A stretch of DNA of 64,000 bases from Synechococcus sp. A10-1-5-1 (GCF_023115425.1 NZ_CP096032.1:992001-1056000), one strand, 5' to 3'. Positions 34,965-44,503 are shown, counted from the first letter of the stretch. Program-made: numbers and translations. Notes: generated from the sequence alone by a model not told the origin.

Positions 34965-35046
34965 TGCGGATGGCGAGACTTGAACTCGCAAGACCGAAGT
35001 CACACGCCCCTCAAACGTGCGTGTCTACCAATTCCACCACATCCGC
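34965..35046 (-). tRNA. tRNA-Leu (anticodon GAG)
   Basis: Minus-strand cloverleaf with acceptor GCGGATG/CATCCGC, a D arm around TGGTAGACACG, anticodon stem CACGT/GCGTG with loop TTGAGGG (anticodon GAG, reading CTC), a class II variable arm and T arm around GAGTTCAAGTCTC. 82 nt; CCA not encoded. Confidence 0.93.
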
Positions 35047-35258
35047 GTGGTAGTGAGCGCCCAGGCCAGAACGATGTCCTGGAATGGATTCTCGGGGGGA
35101 GTCCACCGCTGCTGAACAGCGGCGTGAGGGGTGCAGCGCTGACGCACTGCTCAGGCAATATACCCATCGCCTGACCCCAAACAACGGCGGGGTTGGCTCG
35201 GTCATCACTGATAAAGTCCCACCGGCCTGCCCTGCCGGATTCGCCGGACTGCCACTGG

Positions 35259-36611
35259 ATGCCCATCGGCAAACTGCTGATCGCCAACCGCGGCGAAATT
35301 GCTCTTCGGATCCTGCGCAGCTGTAGGGAACTAGGCATACCCACCGTTGCTGTGTACAGCACGGTTGATCGCAACGCGCTGCACGTTCAGCTCGCTGACG
35401 AGGCGGTCTGCATCGGCGATGCACCAAGCAGCAAGAGCTACCTCAATATCCCCAACATCTTGGCGGCGGCCACCTCAAGGGGCGCCGATGCCATCCACCC
35501 CGGCTACGGCTTCCTGGCGGAGAACGACAAATTCGCCGAGATCTGCGCCGACCACGGCCTGACCTTTGTTGGCCCCTCGCCGGAATCGATTCGCTCGATG
35601 GGCGACAAGTCCACGGCCAAGGCCACCATGCAAAAGGTGGGCGTCCCCACCATCCCTGGCAGTGAAGGCCTGCTGGAGAACGTGGATCAGGCCAGGAGCC
35701 TGGCGGAATCCATGGGCTATCCCGTGATGATCAAGGCGACCGCCGGTGGTGGTGGCCGCGGGATGCGCCTCGTCCCTTCAGCGGACCAACTGGACAACCT
35801 GTTTAAGGCCGCCCAAGGGGAAGCGGAAGCCGCCTTTGGCAACCCCGGGCTCTACATGGAGAAATTCATCGACCGGCCCCGCCACGTCGAAGTTCAGGTG
35901 CTGGCCGACCGCCACGGGAACGTGGTGCACGTCGGGGAACGTGACTGCTCCATCCAGCGGCGCCACCAAAAACTGTTGGAAGAGGCCCCCAGCGTGGCCA
36001 TCAATGCCGAGCTGCGCCGGCGCATGGGCGACGCTGCGGTTTCCGCAGCACGAACCATTGGCTACGAAGGTGCGGGCACCGTGGAGTTCCTGGTGGATCG
36101 CACCGGCAACTTCTATTTCATGGAGATGAACACCCGGATTCAGGTGGAGCATCCCGTCACCGAGATGGTCAGCGGAGTGGACCTGATTGCCGAGCAACTG
36201 CGGATCGCCGGCGGCGAGCCCATCTCCTTCAGCCAAGACGAGATCAAACTCACCGGCCACGCCATCGAGGTGCGGATCAACGCCGAGGACCCCCGCCAAA
36301 ACTTCAGGCCCGCCCCCGGCAAGATCACCGGCTGGCTCCCCCCCGGTGGACCCGGCGTTCGCTTCGATAGCCACGTCTACACGGGCTACGAAATCCCGCC
36401 CTTCTACGACTCCCTGATTGGCAAGCTGATCGTCTGGGGCAAAGACCGCGACCACGCTCTCAAACGTCTCCGCCGCGCCCTGACCGAATGTGCCGTCACG
36501 GGAATTCCCACCACCATTGAATTCCACCTGCAACTGCTGGAGCGTCCGGAATTCATTTCCGGCGATGTCCACACCAAGTTTGTCGAGCAGGAGATGCTCC
36601 CGAACGGCTAG
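35259..36611 (+). CDS. accC: Acetyl-CoA carboxylase biotin carboxylase subunit
   Basis: 450 residues. ATP-grasp enzyme that carboxylates biotin on AccB, the first step of fatty-acid synthesis. Visible: [40 protein letters not shown] (Gly-rich ATP loop), [32 protein letters not shown] and the C-terminal RINAEDP. The ATG at 35259 gives the canonical start [13 protein letters not shown]; the frame opens further upstream but that part has no homology pattern. Assignment certain. Confidence 0.98.
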   Translation: MPIGKLLIANRGEIALRILRSCRELGIPTVAVYSTVDRNALHVQLADEAVCIGDAPSSKSYLNIPNILAAATSRGADAIHPGYGFLAENDKFAEICADHGLTFVGPSPESIRSMGDKSTAKATMQKVGVPTIPGSEGLLENVDQARSLAESMGYPVMIKATAGGGGRGMRLVPSADQLDNLFKAAQGEAEAAFGNPGLYMEKFIDRPRHVEVQVLADRHGNVVHVGERDCSIQRRHQKLLEEAPSVAINAELRRRMGDAAVSAARTIGYEGAGTVEFLVDRTGNFYFMEMNTRIQVEHPVTEMVSGVDLIAEQLRIAGGEPISFSQDEIKLTGHAIEVRINAEDPRQNFRPAPGKITGWLPPGGPGVRFDSHVYTGYEIPPFYDSLIGKLIVWGKDRDHALKRLRRALTECAVTGIPTTIEFHLQLLERPEFISGDVHTKFVEQEMLPNG

Positions 36612-36952
36612 GCCGGCAACACACTGAGCCGCATCACGATCTGCGTGAGCAAGCCCTGCTGACCCACCAGCAGCTCTCGGATCAGGCTGACCAGTCCCAC
36701 CCAGATGACCGGGGTGACATCAACACCGCCGATCGGAGCAATCAGCTTGCGGCTCACTGACAGCACAGGCTCGGTCGGAATGGCCACGAGCTTCCAAAAG
36801 CCCTGGCTGAGATCCACCTGGGGATACCAGGTCAGAACGATTCGGAACAGGAAGAGCAAGGTCCAAGCCGAGAGCACAAGCCCCAGGCCCATGGCGAAGG
36901 GTGGCAGCACCAGACGGAGCAGTTCCAGGCTGGAGCCATCAGATCCCGTCAC
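36608..36952 (-). CDS. YggT/Ycf19-family membrane protein
   Basis: 114 residues with two hydrophobic segments flanking the family motif [12 protein letters not shown] and [24 protein letters not shown]. YggT proteins act in membrane protein/nucleoid arrangement or cell division; in chloroplasts the CCB3/YlmG relatives assist cytochrome b6 or nucleoids. The 3' end overlaps convergent accC by four bases. Confidence 0.9.
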   Translation of the reverse strand: MTGSDGSSLELLRLVLPPFAMGLGLVLSAWTLLFLFRIVLTWYPQVDLSQGFWKLVAIPTEPVLSVSRKLIAPIGGVDVTPVIWVGLVSLIRELLVGQQGLLTQIVMRLSVLPA

Positions 36953-37029
36953 AAAGCCCTAAGCAGCAGCTCCGCAATCGTAGGAAGTTGCCATCACTGC
37001 CTAGGATTGCCGGCGGATTCGGCACTGTC

Positions 37030-37152
37030 ATGACCCCTTCCCTCGCCAATTTTCTGAGCAGCCTCCTCTGGGGCGCCGTGATCGTGGTCATCCCTGTGTC
37101 TGCCGCTGTGTTCCTGATCAGCCAGAACGACCGCGTCGATCGCAAGCTCTGA
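37030..37152 (+). CDS. psbX: Photosystem II protein PsbX
   Basis: 40-residue single-span thylakoid protein: MTPSLANFLSSLLWGAVIVV, then the rest of the helix and the C-terminal ISQNDRVDRKL, which is the PsbX signature. PsbX sits beside cytochrome b559 in PSII. The ATG at 37030 is the family start; the longer open frame upstream is not coding. Monocistronic between the divergent YggT gene and ycf66. Confidence 0.95.
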   Translation: MTPSLANFLSSLLWGAVIVVIPVSAAVFLISQNDRVDRKL

Positions 37153-37249
37153 TCCCTGGAGTTGCAACGCAACCAGGGTGAAGCGCTTCTGCAGACAGGC
37201 CGCTGGCCTCGACGACGGGCCTAGAGTGGCTTGAACGGGCAATCGATCT

Positions 37250-38125
37250 GTGGTTAACGCCAGCCTTAATTGGGCCAGCATTGTCGGGATCGTGCTGGCC
37301 GTCGGTGGAGCTCTCCTCTACTTCATGAGGAGCTTTAAGCCAGCTCTGGCCCGCGACTACGACGTCTTTTTTGCCGCCGTTGGTCTTCTCTGCGGTGGCA
37401 TTCTCTTTTTTCAAGGCTGGCGCCTTGACCCGATCCTCCAATTCGGTCAGTTTTTGCTGGCTGGCACCACCGTTTTCTTCGCCTACGAGAGCGTGCGGCT
37501 CCGCGGAGTAACCACGGAACAGGCCCGCCGCTCCTCCTACTTCGACGACGACGACGAACCGAGTCCCCGCCCGCGCATGGGCGGTGGCCGCGATTTCCGC
37601 GATGACGCTGATCGCTTTGAGGATCCCCGGCCCCTCCGGCGGCGGATCCGCTCTCGCGACGACAGCTATGGCGATCGTGAGGAAGAGGACCTCTACCGTC
37701 CTCGGCGTCCAGCCCGTGCAGCCATCCCCGAGCGGGCGGCCTCCCGCGATGATTGGCAAGGCAAGGCTGGTCGTGGTGAACGGGAACCCGAGCAATCCAG
37801 TCGCTTCCGAGCGGGCGGGGCCCAGCCGTCCTCACCGGAATTCGGCAGCCGCCGCCAGGGACGTGATGACATGCGCCGCGGCAGCCGCCCGAATAGTCGC
37901 CCGGATGAGATGCCCCGCTCCAGCAGGCGCGGCAGTGCCATGGGCGCCCCAAGTCCCAGCAACCCTGGCGTTCCCCAGGGGGCTCCTTACCAAGCCAGCG
38001 CGAAAAACAACGAAGCGGACGCCGGCGTGAGTGACGCTGAGTTCCGTCCCGTTCGCCCGTCAGCTGGCGGCAACCCCAGCGGTCCATCCCGTCCCCGCGA
38101 CAACAGCTCCCGTTTCGACGACTGA
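37250..38125 (+). CDS. Ycf66-family protein
   Basis: 291 residues. The first 90 form three membrane segments with the Ycf66 pattern (NWASIVGIVLAVGGALLYFM, ARDYDVFFAAVGLLCGGILF and TVFFAYESVRLRG). The long C-terminal half is charged, Arg/Asp/Ser/Pro-rich and low complexity, probably disordered. GTG start at 37250. Ycf66 proteins are conserved in cyanobacteria and some plastids, with no settled function. Confidence 0.88.
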   Translation: MVNASLNWASIVGIVLAVGGALLYFMRSFKPALARDYDVFFAAVGLLCGGILFFQGWRLDPILQFGQFLLAGTTVFFAYESVRLRGVTTEQARRSSYFDDDDEPSPRPRMGGGRDFRDDADRFEDPRPLRRRIRSRDDSYGDREEEDLYRPRRPARAAIPERAASRDDWQGKAGRGEREPEQSSRFRAGGAQPSSPEFGSRRQGRDDMRRGSRPNSRPDEMPRSSRRGSAMGAPSPSNPGVPQGAPYQASAKNNEADAGVSDAEFRPVRPSAGGNPSGPSRPRDNSSRFDD

Positions 38126-38130
38126 AGCCG

Positions 38131-38673
38131 TTGTTGCACACCAAAGCACTGGTGATGGCTGGCTTGCTGCTGGCCATCGGCGGATGCGGTCTGCGCCGCC
38201 AGACGGCTAGCCCGATCGGCCTCAACGGTGCTGAGAACCGCGAACAGCCAGCCCTGAGCGGCGATGGTCGACTACTGGCCTCCCTGGTAGAGCGCGGCGG
38301 CCGCACCACGGTCCTGCTGCAAGAGCGCCTCAGCGGGAAAGTCCTGCCACTGAGACACCTCAGGCGGCATCAACCCCATAGTTCCCCCTCACTGAGCTGG
38401 AACGGTCGCTACCTCGCCCTACTGATCCAGCGAGGTGCACGCCGGGAAGCTGTCATTGAAGATCGGGCCAGCGGAGCCCTGCAGCCCCTCTTCCTGCCGG
38501 GGAATGCCGAGCCCAGGCGGCTCAGCCTGTCTCCCGATGCTCGGCAATTGGCCGTAGAGCTCACCCGTCAGGGCAGCACGCGCCTACAGATCTATGACCT
38601 CAGCGGCCTGCTGGAGCCAGACCTGGCCCCAGGACTACGCGAGAGCGGCGGCGGACCGGGGGTTCAGCCTTGA
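38131..38673 (+). CDS. TolB-like beta-propeller lipoprotein (first of two)
   Basis: 180 residues. Signal peptide with lipobox AIGGC (Cys near residue 19), then short repeats of the TolB/WD40-like type: LSGDGRLLASL, LSWNGRYLALL and LSPDARQLAVEL, each followed by a variable strand. TTG start five bases after ycf66. The stop overlaps the next gene (TTGA). Lipid-anchored periplasmic protein; partner unknown. Confidence 0.75.
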   Translation: MLHTKALVMAGLLLAIGGCGLRRQTASPIGLNGAENREQPALSGDGRLLASLVERGGRTTVLLQERLSGKVLPLRHLRRHQPHSSPSLSWNGRYLALLIQRGARREAVIEDRASGALQPLFLPGNAEPRRLSLSPDARQLAVELTRQGSTRLQIYDLSGLLEPDLAPGLRESGGGPGVQP

Positions 38674-39152
38674 ACCGACTCCTGCTTAGCGCTAGCGCAA
38701 CGCTGCTGCTGCTCAGCGGCTGTGGTGGCGGACGGCTGCGGCCCCTTCCCGGCTTGAACCAGCAACTGAATCAACTCGGCCAGGGCCGTAGCCCCTCCCT
38801 CTCCGGCGGCTGGCTGGCCTTGATCGCAGCCCGAGGCAGTGGCCGCGTCCAGGTGCAACTGATCGACGTCAACCGCCGCAATCCCGTTCCACTCCCCGGC
38901 CTGAATAGACCGGATGCTTTACCGATCAGCGTGGCGGTGGATCAAAACGCTGAACGCCTCGCGGTCGTTCGCCAGAGGGATGACCGTACAGAACTCGTGC
39001 TCTACAAGCGCAGCCTCCAGGCCACCCAGTTACTACCCATGGAGCCAGCCGGGGTACCCCGCCAGGTGAGCTTCAGCGCCAATGGCCGTGTGCTGGCGGT
39101 GGAGGTCAGCCGCGAGGGACTCTGGCAAATCGATCTACTCGAGATTCCTTAA
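38670..39152 (+). CDS. TolB-like beta-propeller lipoprotein (second of two)
   Basis: 160 residues. Signal peptide with lipobox LLSGC (Cys near 18), then SPSLSGGWLALIA, VDQNAERLAVVRQ and FSANGRVLAVEVS, the same short blades as in the preceding gene. TTG start overlapping the upstream stop by three bases, so the two are translationally coupled. Likely a tandem duplicate pair forming half-propellers. Confidence 0.75.
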   Translation: MNRLLLSASATLLLLSGCGGGRLRPLPGLNQQLNQLGQGRSPSLSGGWLALIAARGSGRVQVQLIDVNRRNPVPLPGLNRPDALPISVAVDQNAERLAVVRQRDDRTELVLYKRSLQATQLLPMEPAGVPRQVSFSANGRVLAVEVSREGLWQIDLLEIP

Positions 39153-39159
39153 CGGAACC

Positions 39160-39342
39160 TCAGCCCACAAAGCCGGCCCAGCGCAGGAAGGTCTCACCGC
39201 TAATGGCCTCCACCACCAGAATCGCCACAAAGCCCACCATGGCGAAGCGACCGTTCACCCGCTCGGCGTAGCCGCTCCATCCGAAGGCCGGAGCGTCATT
39301 GGTGGTGGCACTGGTCGCAGGGACCGCGGGCGTCTCGGACAT
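39160..39342 (-). CDS. hli: High-light-inducible protein
   Basis: 60 residues from MSETPAVPATS. The single chlorophyll-binding helix is clear: FGWSGYAERVNGRFAMVGFV then AILVVEAISG. The E-x-x-N-x-R motif carries the Chl ligands. Hlips bind chlorophyll and carotenoid and protect PSII during stress and assembly. The ATG at 39342 is chosen; it lies seven bases after the ABC transporter stop with AGGAG upstream, so both are likely cotranscribed. Confidence 0.92.
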   Translation of the reverse strand: MSETPAVPATSATTNDAPAFGWSGYAERVNGRFAMVGFVAILVVEAISGETFLRWAGFVG

Positions 39343-39349
39343 GGTGGGA

Positions 39350-41341
39350 TCAGGCTCCTGAGCTGAAGTCATAGCTGGTGGCGGGAATCAGCTTCCAACC
39401 CCCCTGGCCATCGAGCTCGAGCACCAGGTCGTGGAAGCTCTTGAGGCTAGGGCGGTGACCCACGCTCACAAAGGCCATCTCCCGTTGGGAGAGCAGCTCA
39501 TAGAGGTGCTTCTCGGTGGCCACATCCAGAGCACTGGTGGCCTCGTCCAGCACGACAAAGCGCGGGGAATTCAGCAGCAAACGGGCGAAGGCCAGGCGCT
39601 GCTGCTCACCAAGAGACAACAGCCGCGGCCAGTCCTGCTTGATGTCGAAATCCGGATAGCGCTGCACCAAGGCCGACAAACGAACTTCGTTTAAGACGCT
39701 GCGGAGGTGCTCATCACTAAAGCGCTGGGGATCCTGGGGATAGCAAAGCTGCTCCCGCAGGCTGCCCAAAATCATGTAGGGCTTCTGGGGAATGAACAGC
39801 AGCTCCTGGAGAGGCGGCCGCTGGACCTCACCCCGGGCCGCGGGCCAGAGGCCACTGACCAGACGCAGGAAGGAGGTCTTGCCGCAACCGCTGGGGCCCA
39901 CCACCAAAACCCGCTGCCCCGGCCCAACCTCCAGGCTCAAATCCTGAATCAGCCGCCGCTCACTATTCGGGGGGATCAGATCAACGTGGCGGACCAGCAG
40001 CGAACCTGAGGCGCCCGTAATCGACTGCGTCTCGCTCAAGCGCTGCTGCTCAGCGTTGACCTCACTGATGGCCTCAACCTTGCCCTGAAACCCTTCCAGA
40101 CGGCTGATGGATGCGGAGAAGGCCGCCAGGCGATCGATGTTATTCACGATGAAACTCACCGAGAACAACACCTGGGAGAAGGCGATACCAGCCTGAGCAA
40201 AGACCCCGAAATCAACCTGCTTCGCGAAGTAGATCGGCGCGATCACCAACCAGGGCAAGAAACGGGAGAAGTAGTCATAGGAGCGCTGAATGACACTGAT
40301 CAGCGCCTCCCAAACAATCAGCTTGTTGTAGTTCTCGATCGCCCCACCCAGCCGTCTCTCAGCCTCCCGGGACTCCTGCTCTTCACCGCGGTAAAAGGCG
40401 ATCGATTCGGCGTTATCCCGAATGTGCACCAGCCCATAGCGGAAGTCAGCCTCCAGGCGCAACTGGTCGTAGTTCAGGGCGACCAGCTTGCGGCTGGCAA
40501 AGACAATCACAGCCGTGCCACCGACGGAGTAGATCAACAGCCACAGCGCCAAGGTCGAGCTGATCGTCCACAGCACCACGATGAAGCTCAGGAAGGTCAG
40601 AAGGGCAGAAACCACCTCCACGCTGACGCTCAGGCTGGTGCCCGTGAAGCTGGCTGTGTCCTGGGAAATCCGCTGATCCGGGTTATCAATTTCTTCGGCC
40701 GCCTCATCGTTCGGATTGAGGACGTAGTAAGCACGATTGGTGAGATAGCGGCGCAACAGGCGACCACTGAGCCATTCCCGCCAGAGCAGACCCAACCGCG
40801 GGATCAGATAGCTCTGCAGCGCCCGAATTGGCAGAGCCAGCACCAAACAGAAGGCATAGATCGCGACGATCTGCCAGAACTCTTCGACCTTGTAAGTGAC
40901 CAGAGCATTTTCAACGTTTCGAGCGACGTAGCTAATGCCAACGTTGATCCCATTGATCACCAGGATCAGCAGGGTGATCACCCCCAACAGGACCCAAGGA
41001 AGCCAGCGGCCCTGACGCAACTTGCTGCGCAGGGAGACAAAGCTGCCGATCCCCGCCGCAAACAGCACCATCAAGATGGGCCCAGCGGGACTGGCCCAGA
41101 TCGAGGCGACCTGCTGGGGGACCCCCGGCAGGAAGCGCGCCTGGAACTCTGGAACCAGTGCACCGCTCAGCGCCATGACCCCACTGAGCAGAAGCAGGGT
41201 GCTACCGGCTACCACCACCAGCAGGGCGACGATCAGCAGCAGGAATTGCCAACCGCTTGTCTCTTCGACGGGAAGGAAGTAGGGCTGAGCCAGCCGCTGC
41301 AGCTTGATCAGCTGACGGCGGAAGGCCTGCAGGGGATTCAT
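39350..41341 (-). CDS. ABC exporter-type ATPase/permease (YddA/ABCD-like)
   Basis: 663 residues: about six membrane segments in the first 360, with the EEIDNPDQRISQD signature of the SbmA/BacA and ABCD subgroup, then a nucleotide-binding domain. The domain has Walker A GPSGCGKTS, LSLGEQQRLAFARLLL and Walker B FVVLDEATSALD, and an H-loop SVGHRPSL. Relatives move long-chain acyl-CoA, cobalamin or peptides. Substrate unknown. Followed by hli in the same orientation. Confidence 0.88.
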   Translation of the reverse strand: MNPLQAFRRQLIKLQRLAQPYFLPVEETSGWQFLLLIVALLVVVAGSTLLLLSGVMALSGALVPEFQARFLPGVPQQVASIWASPAGPILMVLFAAGIGSFVSLRSKLRQGRWLPWVLLGVITLLILVINGINVGISYVARNVENALVTYKVEEFWQIVAIYAFCLVLALPIRALQSYLIPRLGLLWREWLSGRLLRRYLTNRAYYVLNPNDEAAEEIDNPDQRISQDTASFTGTSLSVSVEVVSALLTFLSFIVVLWTISSTLALWLLIYSVGGTAVIVFASRKLVALNYDQLRLEADFRYGLVHIRDNAESIAFYRGEEQESREAERRLGGAIENYNKLIVWEALISVIQRSYDYFSRFLPWLVIAPIYFAKQVDFGVFAQAGIAFSQVLFSVSFIVNNIDRLAAFSASISRLEGFQGKVEAISEVNAEQQRLSETQSITGASGSLLVRHVDLIPPNSERRLIQDLSLEVGPGQRVLVVGPSGCGKTSFLRLVSGLWPAARGEVQRPPLQELLFIPQKPYMILGSLREQLCYPQDPQRFSDEHLRSVLNEVRLSALVQRYPDFDIKQDWPRLLSLGEQQRLAFARLLLNSPRFVVLDEATSALDVATEKHLYELLSQREMAFVSVGHRPSLKSFHDLVLELDGQGGWKLIPATSYDFSSGA

Positions 41342-41379
41342 GACGGCGCTCAGATGTCCCCATTCTCGCCGCTCAGAAC

Positions 41380-41742
41380 TCAGCCTGGAGGCCAGGCCAA
41401 GGGACGACCACCAATCACATGCACATGCAGGTGAAACACGGTCTGCCCAGCCTCCTCACCGCTATTGATCACCGTTCGAAAACCGCTCAGCCCCTCCTGC
41501 TTGGCGACCTTGGCGGCGACCAAGAGCAGATGCCCCAGCAACTGCTCTTGGCTGGCCTCGGCCTCCGCGAGATTCACCACGTGTTCGCGCGGGATCACCA
41601 GCACATGCACCGGAGCCTGCGGGGTCACATCGCGAAAGGCCAGGCACTGCTCATCGGCATAGACCTCATCGCAAGGGATCTCCCCCCGCAGGATGCGACC
41701 AAAAATCGTGTTGTTGCTGGCGAGGTCAGCGGCTTCGGCCAT
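41380..41742 (-). CDS. HIT-family nucleotide hydrolase
   Basis: 120 residues, close in form to Hint/HinT purine nucleoside phosphoramidases. The N-terminus TIFGRILRGEIPCDEVYADE and the histidine triad HLHVHVIGG near the C-terminus are diagnostic. It hydrolyses AMP-lysine-type or other nucleotide conjugates. Divergent from comM. Confidence 0.95.
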   Translation of the reverse strand: MAEAADLASNNTIFGRILRGEIPCDEVYADEQCLAFRDVTPQAPVHVLVIPREHVVNLAEAEASQEQLLGHLLLVAAKVAKQEGLSGFRTVINSGEEAGQTVFHLHVHVIGGRPLAWPPG

Positions 41743-41803
41743 GGGGTTCGGGCGGCTGGTGAAACAGCGGTGGAACTTCTAAAACAGCGCTGTCCGTTCG
41801 CTG

Positions 41804-43333
41804 ATGCTGGCACGATCAAGCACCGCCGCGTTAGCGGGAATCGAGGCCTATCCCGTCCAAGTGGAGGTGGATCTGGCCCCGGGCCTACCGGCCCTGGTCA
41901 TCGTCGGACTGGCCGATGCGGCCGTTCAGGAATCCCGAGAGCGGGTGCGCTCGGCCCTCCGCAACAGCGGGCTACGCCTTCCCCTCTCGCGAGTCATCGT
42001 CAGCCTGGCACCGGCGGACCGCCGCAAACAGGGTCCCAGCTTTGATCTACCCATCGCCCTGGCCCTGACCTGCGCCAGCGGCCAACTGGATCCCAGCCAA
42101 CTGAAGGGGATCTGGAGCTGCGGCGAACTCGGGCTTGATGGGCAGTTGCGCCCCATCCGCGGAGCCCTATCCATCGCCCTGGCCGCCCACCGTGCAGGGG
42201 CCCGAGCCCTGCTCGTGCCCCTAGACAATCGGGACGAAGCCTGTTTGGCGAAAGGACTGGACGTGCGGCCAGCCGGCAGCCTCAACCAAGCCCTGGAGGC
42301 CCTGCAGCCGAACTACAAACCCTGTTCTCTGCCGCCCTCAGGGATCAAGCCGCGGCCCAAGCCTGCCCCAGTCGATCTGCAGGACGTACAGGGCCAGGCC
42401 CATGGCCGGCGCGCCCTGGAAATCGCGGCAGCAGGTGGCCATCACCTGTTGCTTGTGGGCCCGCCCGGCAGCGGCAAGACCCTGCTCGCCCAAAGCCTGG
42501 CGGGGCTGCTCCCGCCCCTTAGCCCCCCGGAGCAACTCGAAATCACCCAGCTCTATTCCGTGGCGGGAGAACTGGAACAGCAGGGCGGATTGATCCACGA
42601 ACGGCCCTTTCGTAGCCCGCACCACAGCTGCTCAAGTGCAGCCCTCTTGGGCGGTGGCAGTTCCCCCAGACCCGGGGAATTGGCACTGGCCCACCGCGGC
42701 GTGCTGTTCCTCGATGAACTCGGGGAATTTCGCAGGGATGTCCTCAACCAACTGCGGCAACCGCTTGAACAAGGCGCGTTGCGGCTGAGCCGGGCCAAAC
42801 AGCAGCTGCACTACCCCTGCTGCATCAGCCTGGTGGCCGCTACAAACCCATGCCCCTGCGGATGGTATGGCGACCCGGAGCACGACTGCAGCTGCACCGC
42901 CTCTGAGCGCCAGCGCTACTGGGGACGCCTCTCGGGCCCGCTACTCGATCGCATTGACCTGCAGGTGGTGATGCAACGCGTACCCGCGGAGATCCTGCTG
43001 CAGGGCTATGGCGCCCCCAGCTCCCTACCTCTGCCGGAATCCACGGCCTGCGTCGCCAAGCGAATCGAACAGGCGCGCCAGCGCATGGTGAACCGCAATC
43101 CCAAAGGGCTCAGCAACCACAGGCTCTGCACTCGAGATCTACGCGAGCGGGCTCAGCTGGCCGAGGACGCACTGGCCCTCTGGCAGCAGGTCATGGCGGC
43201 TCGAGCGCTGTCGGCCCGCAGTGGTCAACGACTGCTGAGCGTGGCTCGCACCATTGCCGATCTCGATGGCGATAGCCAGGTCGGGAGCTCAGCCGTGGCT
43301 GAGGCCCTGACCTACCGAAGCTTTATGCCCTAG
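41804..43333 (+). CDS. comM: YifB/ComM-family Mg-chelatase-like AAA ATPase
   Basis: 509 residues. N-terminal Lon-protease-like domain (GLADAAVQESRERVRSAL), central AAA+ module with Walker A GPPGSGKT and Walker B VLFLDELGEF, followed by CCISLVAATNPCPCGW with its Cys-rich loop. A C-terminal magnesium-chelatase domain ends in TYRSF. ComM is a branch-migration helicase in natural transformation in Gammaproteobacteria; the same role here is inferred. Start at 41804 (codon ATG). Confidence 0.93.
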   Translation: MLARSSTAALAGIEAYPVQVEVDLAPGLPALVIVGLADAAVQESRERVRSALRNSGLRLPLSRVIVSLAPADRRKQGPSFDLPIALALTCASGQLDPSQLKGIWSCGELGLDGQLRPIRGALSIALAAHRAGARALLVPLDNRDEACLAKGLDVRPAGSLNQALEALQPNYKPCSLPPSGIKPRPKPAPVDLQDVQGQAHGRRALEIAAAGGHHLLLVGPPGSGKTLLAQSLAGLLPPLSPPEQLEITQLYSVAGELEQQGGLIHERPFRSPHHSCSSAALLGGGSSPRPGELALAHRGVLFLDELGEFRRDVLNQLRQPLEQGALRLSRAKQQLHYPCCISLVAATNPCPCGWYGDPEHDCSCTASERQRYWGRLSGPLLDRIDLQVVMQRVPAEILLQGYGAPSSLPLPESTACVAKRIEQARQRMVNRNPKGLSNHRLCTRDLRERAQLAEDALALWQQVMAARALSARSGQRLLSVARTIADLDGDSQVGSSAVAEALTYRSFMP

Positions 43334-43473
43334 TGCTTGTGGGGCGGGGTATCGCGAAAGGGCTGAAAGCCCACATTGGGGGGCTGGTGCTGCCGCTCTT
43401 CGAGGGGGTTGCCGAAGGCATTGCCCACGCTGTTGCCAAACCAGCGGTTGATGGCACGGATTAACTGCTTCAC
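43330..43473 (-). CDS. Small conserved-looking protein (47 aa)
   Basis: From the GTG at 43473: KQLIRAINRWFGNSVGNAFG, then PLEERQHQPPNVGFQPFRDT and PPHKH. An amphipathic N-terminal helix precedes a Pro-rich tail. AAGGTG precedes the start. The stop codon is interlocked with the stop of convergent comM (CTAG). Such short proteins recur in picocyanobacteria by my recollection; no function known. Confidence 0.6.
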   Translation of the reverse strand: MKQLIRAINRWFGNSVGNAFGNPLEERQHQPPNVGFQPFRDTPPHKH

Positions 43474-43514
43474 AGCGCACCTTGACGGAGGACTTTCTCC
43501 ATCATTGGTAGCCA

Positions 43515-43553
43515 TGAAAAAAGCGGAAATCGGTAAAAACACCGATTTCCGCT
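43515..43553 (-). terminator. Strong terminator after rpsU
   Basis: A perfect 13-bp stem (AGCGGAAATCGGT with its complement, loop GTTTTT on the minus strand) followed by TTTTTT on the minus strand. It separates rpsU from the small gene downstream. Confidence 0.93.
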
Positions 43554-43578
43554 AGGAGGTTTGTGCTGAAGACGAAGC

Positions 43579-43749
43579 TCAGCGACGGCGACGACGCTGT
43601 TGGGCCTTGCGCTTGTACTTCTCGACGGGGGTCTCGTGGTGACGCAGGCGCTTGAGATCGGCAAAGATCCCAGCCTTGGAGACCTGGCGCTTGAAGCGGC
43701 GCAGAGCCGATTCAATGCCCTCGTTCTCGCCGACGGTGACCTGGGTCAT
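43579..43749 (-). CDS. rpsU: 30S ribosomal protein S21
   Basis: 56 residues, very basic: [20 protein letters not shown], then the [18 protein letters not shown] stretch and the terminal run of five arginines. This is the canonical bacterial S21. Its own terminator follows. Assignment is certain. Confidence 0.97.
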   Translation of the reverse strand: MTQVTVGENEGIESALRRFKRQVSKAGIFADLKRLRHHETPVEKYKRKAQQRRRRR

Positions 43750-43826
43750 AAAACCGATCTAGGAATTTTGCAGTTTGAAGATGGTAGCAAGCGCTCTCCA
43801 CCCCATCCCAGGGGAGGAAGGAGGGC

Positions 43827-44444
43827 TCACCAAAGACCGGGGACCCCAGGGTCAGGAGACGACTGATCGCCCGTCGTGGAGGGCTGCTCGGCCACGGGCC
43901 AACTCTCCCGATAGAGGTAAACGTGACCGAGGTTCCGTCCCCCAAACTGGCGCCGCATCAACTTCCAGCCGGGCTCGGGCTGCAGCAAAAGGTAGTCGGT
44001 GTTTTGGCTGTGCCCACCGGTACGGGCGATCACCATCTCCGGGCCAGCACTGGGCTTGGACGGGAAGGCCATCAACACGTTGTCGCCCTTCTCCCGCACC
44101 ACGCTGATGCGGTAGGTGCTGGCCAGGTCGTCCTCCCCAACCCGCAGGGAATAGCCGTTGCCGTCGATGTAACGGCTGCAGATCCCCGTGAAGTCAAACC
44201 CGGAGAGCAGCGGGTCGACCTTCACTGGCCCCTCCTCCGCCAGGGCGTAACAGGGCCGCGTGTCCTTGCGCTGTTCGTAGATGTTCAGCTGGGCCCGCTC
44301 GCCAGTGCCGATCGGAGCGGCGACGATGACGAACTTGGTCTGGTCCACCTCCACAGCGTCGAACAACGCCTTGGCCTGCAGGGGCGCAGCCATCAGGCCA
44401 GCGACCGGAAGCAGTGCAGCCAGGGTTCGGACCAGAGAAAACAC
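43827..44444 (-). CDS. DUF3747-family secreted protein
   Basis: 205 residues. Signal peptide ending LQAKALF, then LFDAVEVDQTKFVIVAAPIG, DPLLSGFDFTGICSRYIDGN and the C-terminal WKLMRRQFGGRNLGHVYLYR, which match cyanobacterial DUF3747 proteins. These are extracytoplasmic and often carry S-layer-like partners; function not established. Lone gene between rpsU and the small membrane protein, all on the minus strand. Confidence 0.82.
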   Translation of the reverse strand: MFSLVRTLAALLPVAGLMAAPLQAKALFDAVEVDQTKFVIVAAPIGTGERAQLNIYEQRKDTRPCYALAEEGPVKVDPLLSGFDFTGICSRYIDGNGYSLRVGEDDLASTYRISVVREKGDNVLMAFPSKPSAGPEMVIARTGGHSQNTDYLLLQPEPGWKLMRRQFGGRNLGHVYLYRESWPVAEQPSTTGDQSSPDPGVPGLW

Positions 44445-44503
44445 AGAGTCGATTGAGTTGGCAGGGGCTGATCGTAAAAGTGATCGGCAGCTGCGCCAGT
44501 CCC

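Noticed and set aside
40424-41434. 336-codon plus-strand frame opposite the ABC exporter
   Set aside because: Gln/Asp/Pro-rich shadow of the exporter gene, no start context and no fold-like pattern.
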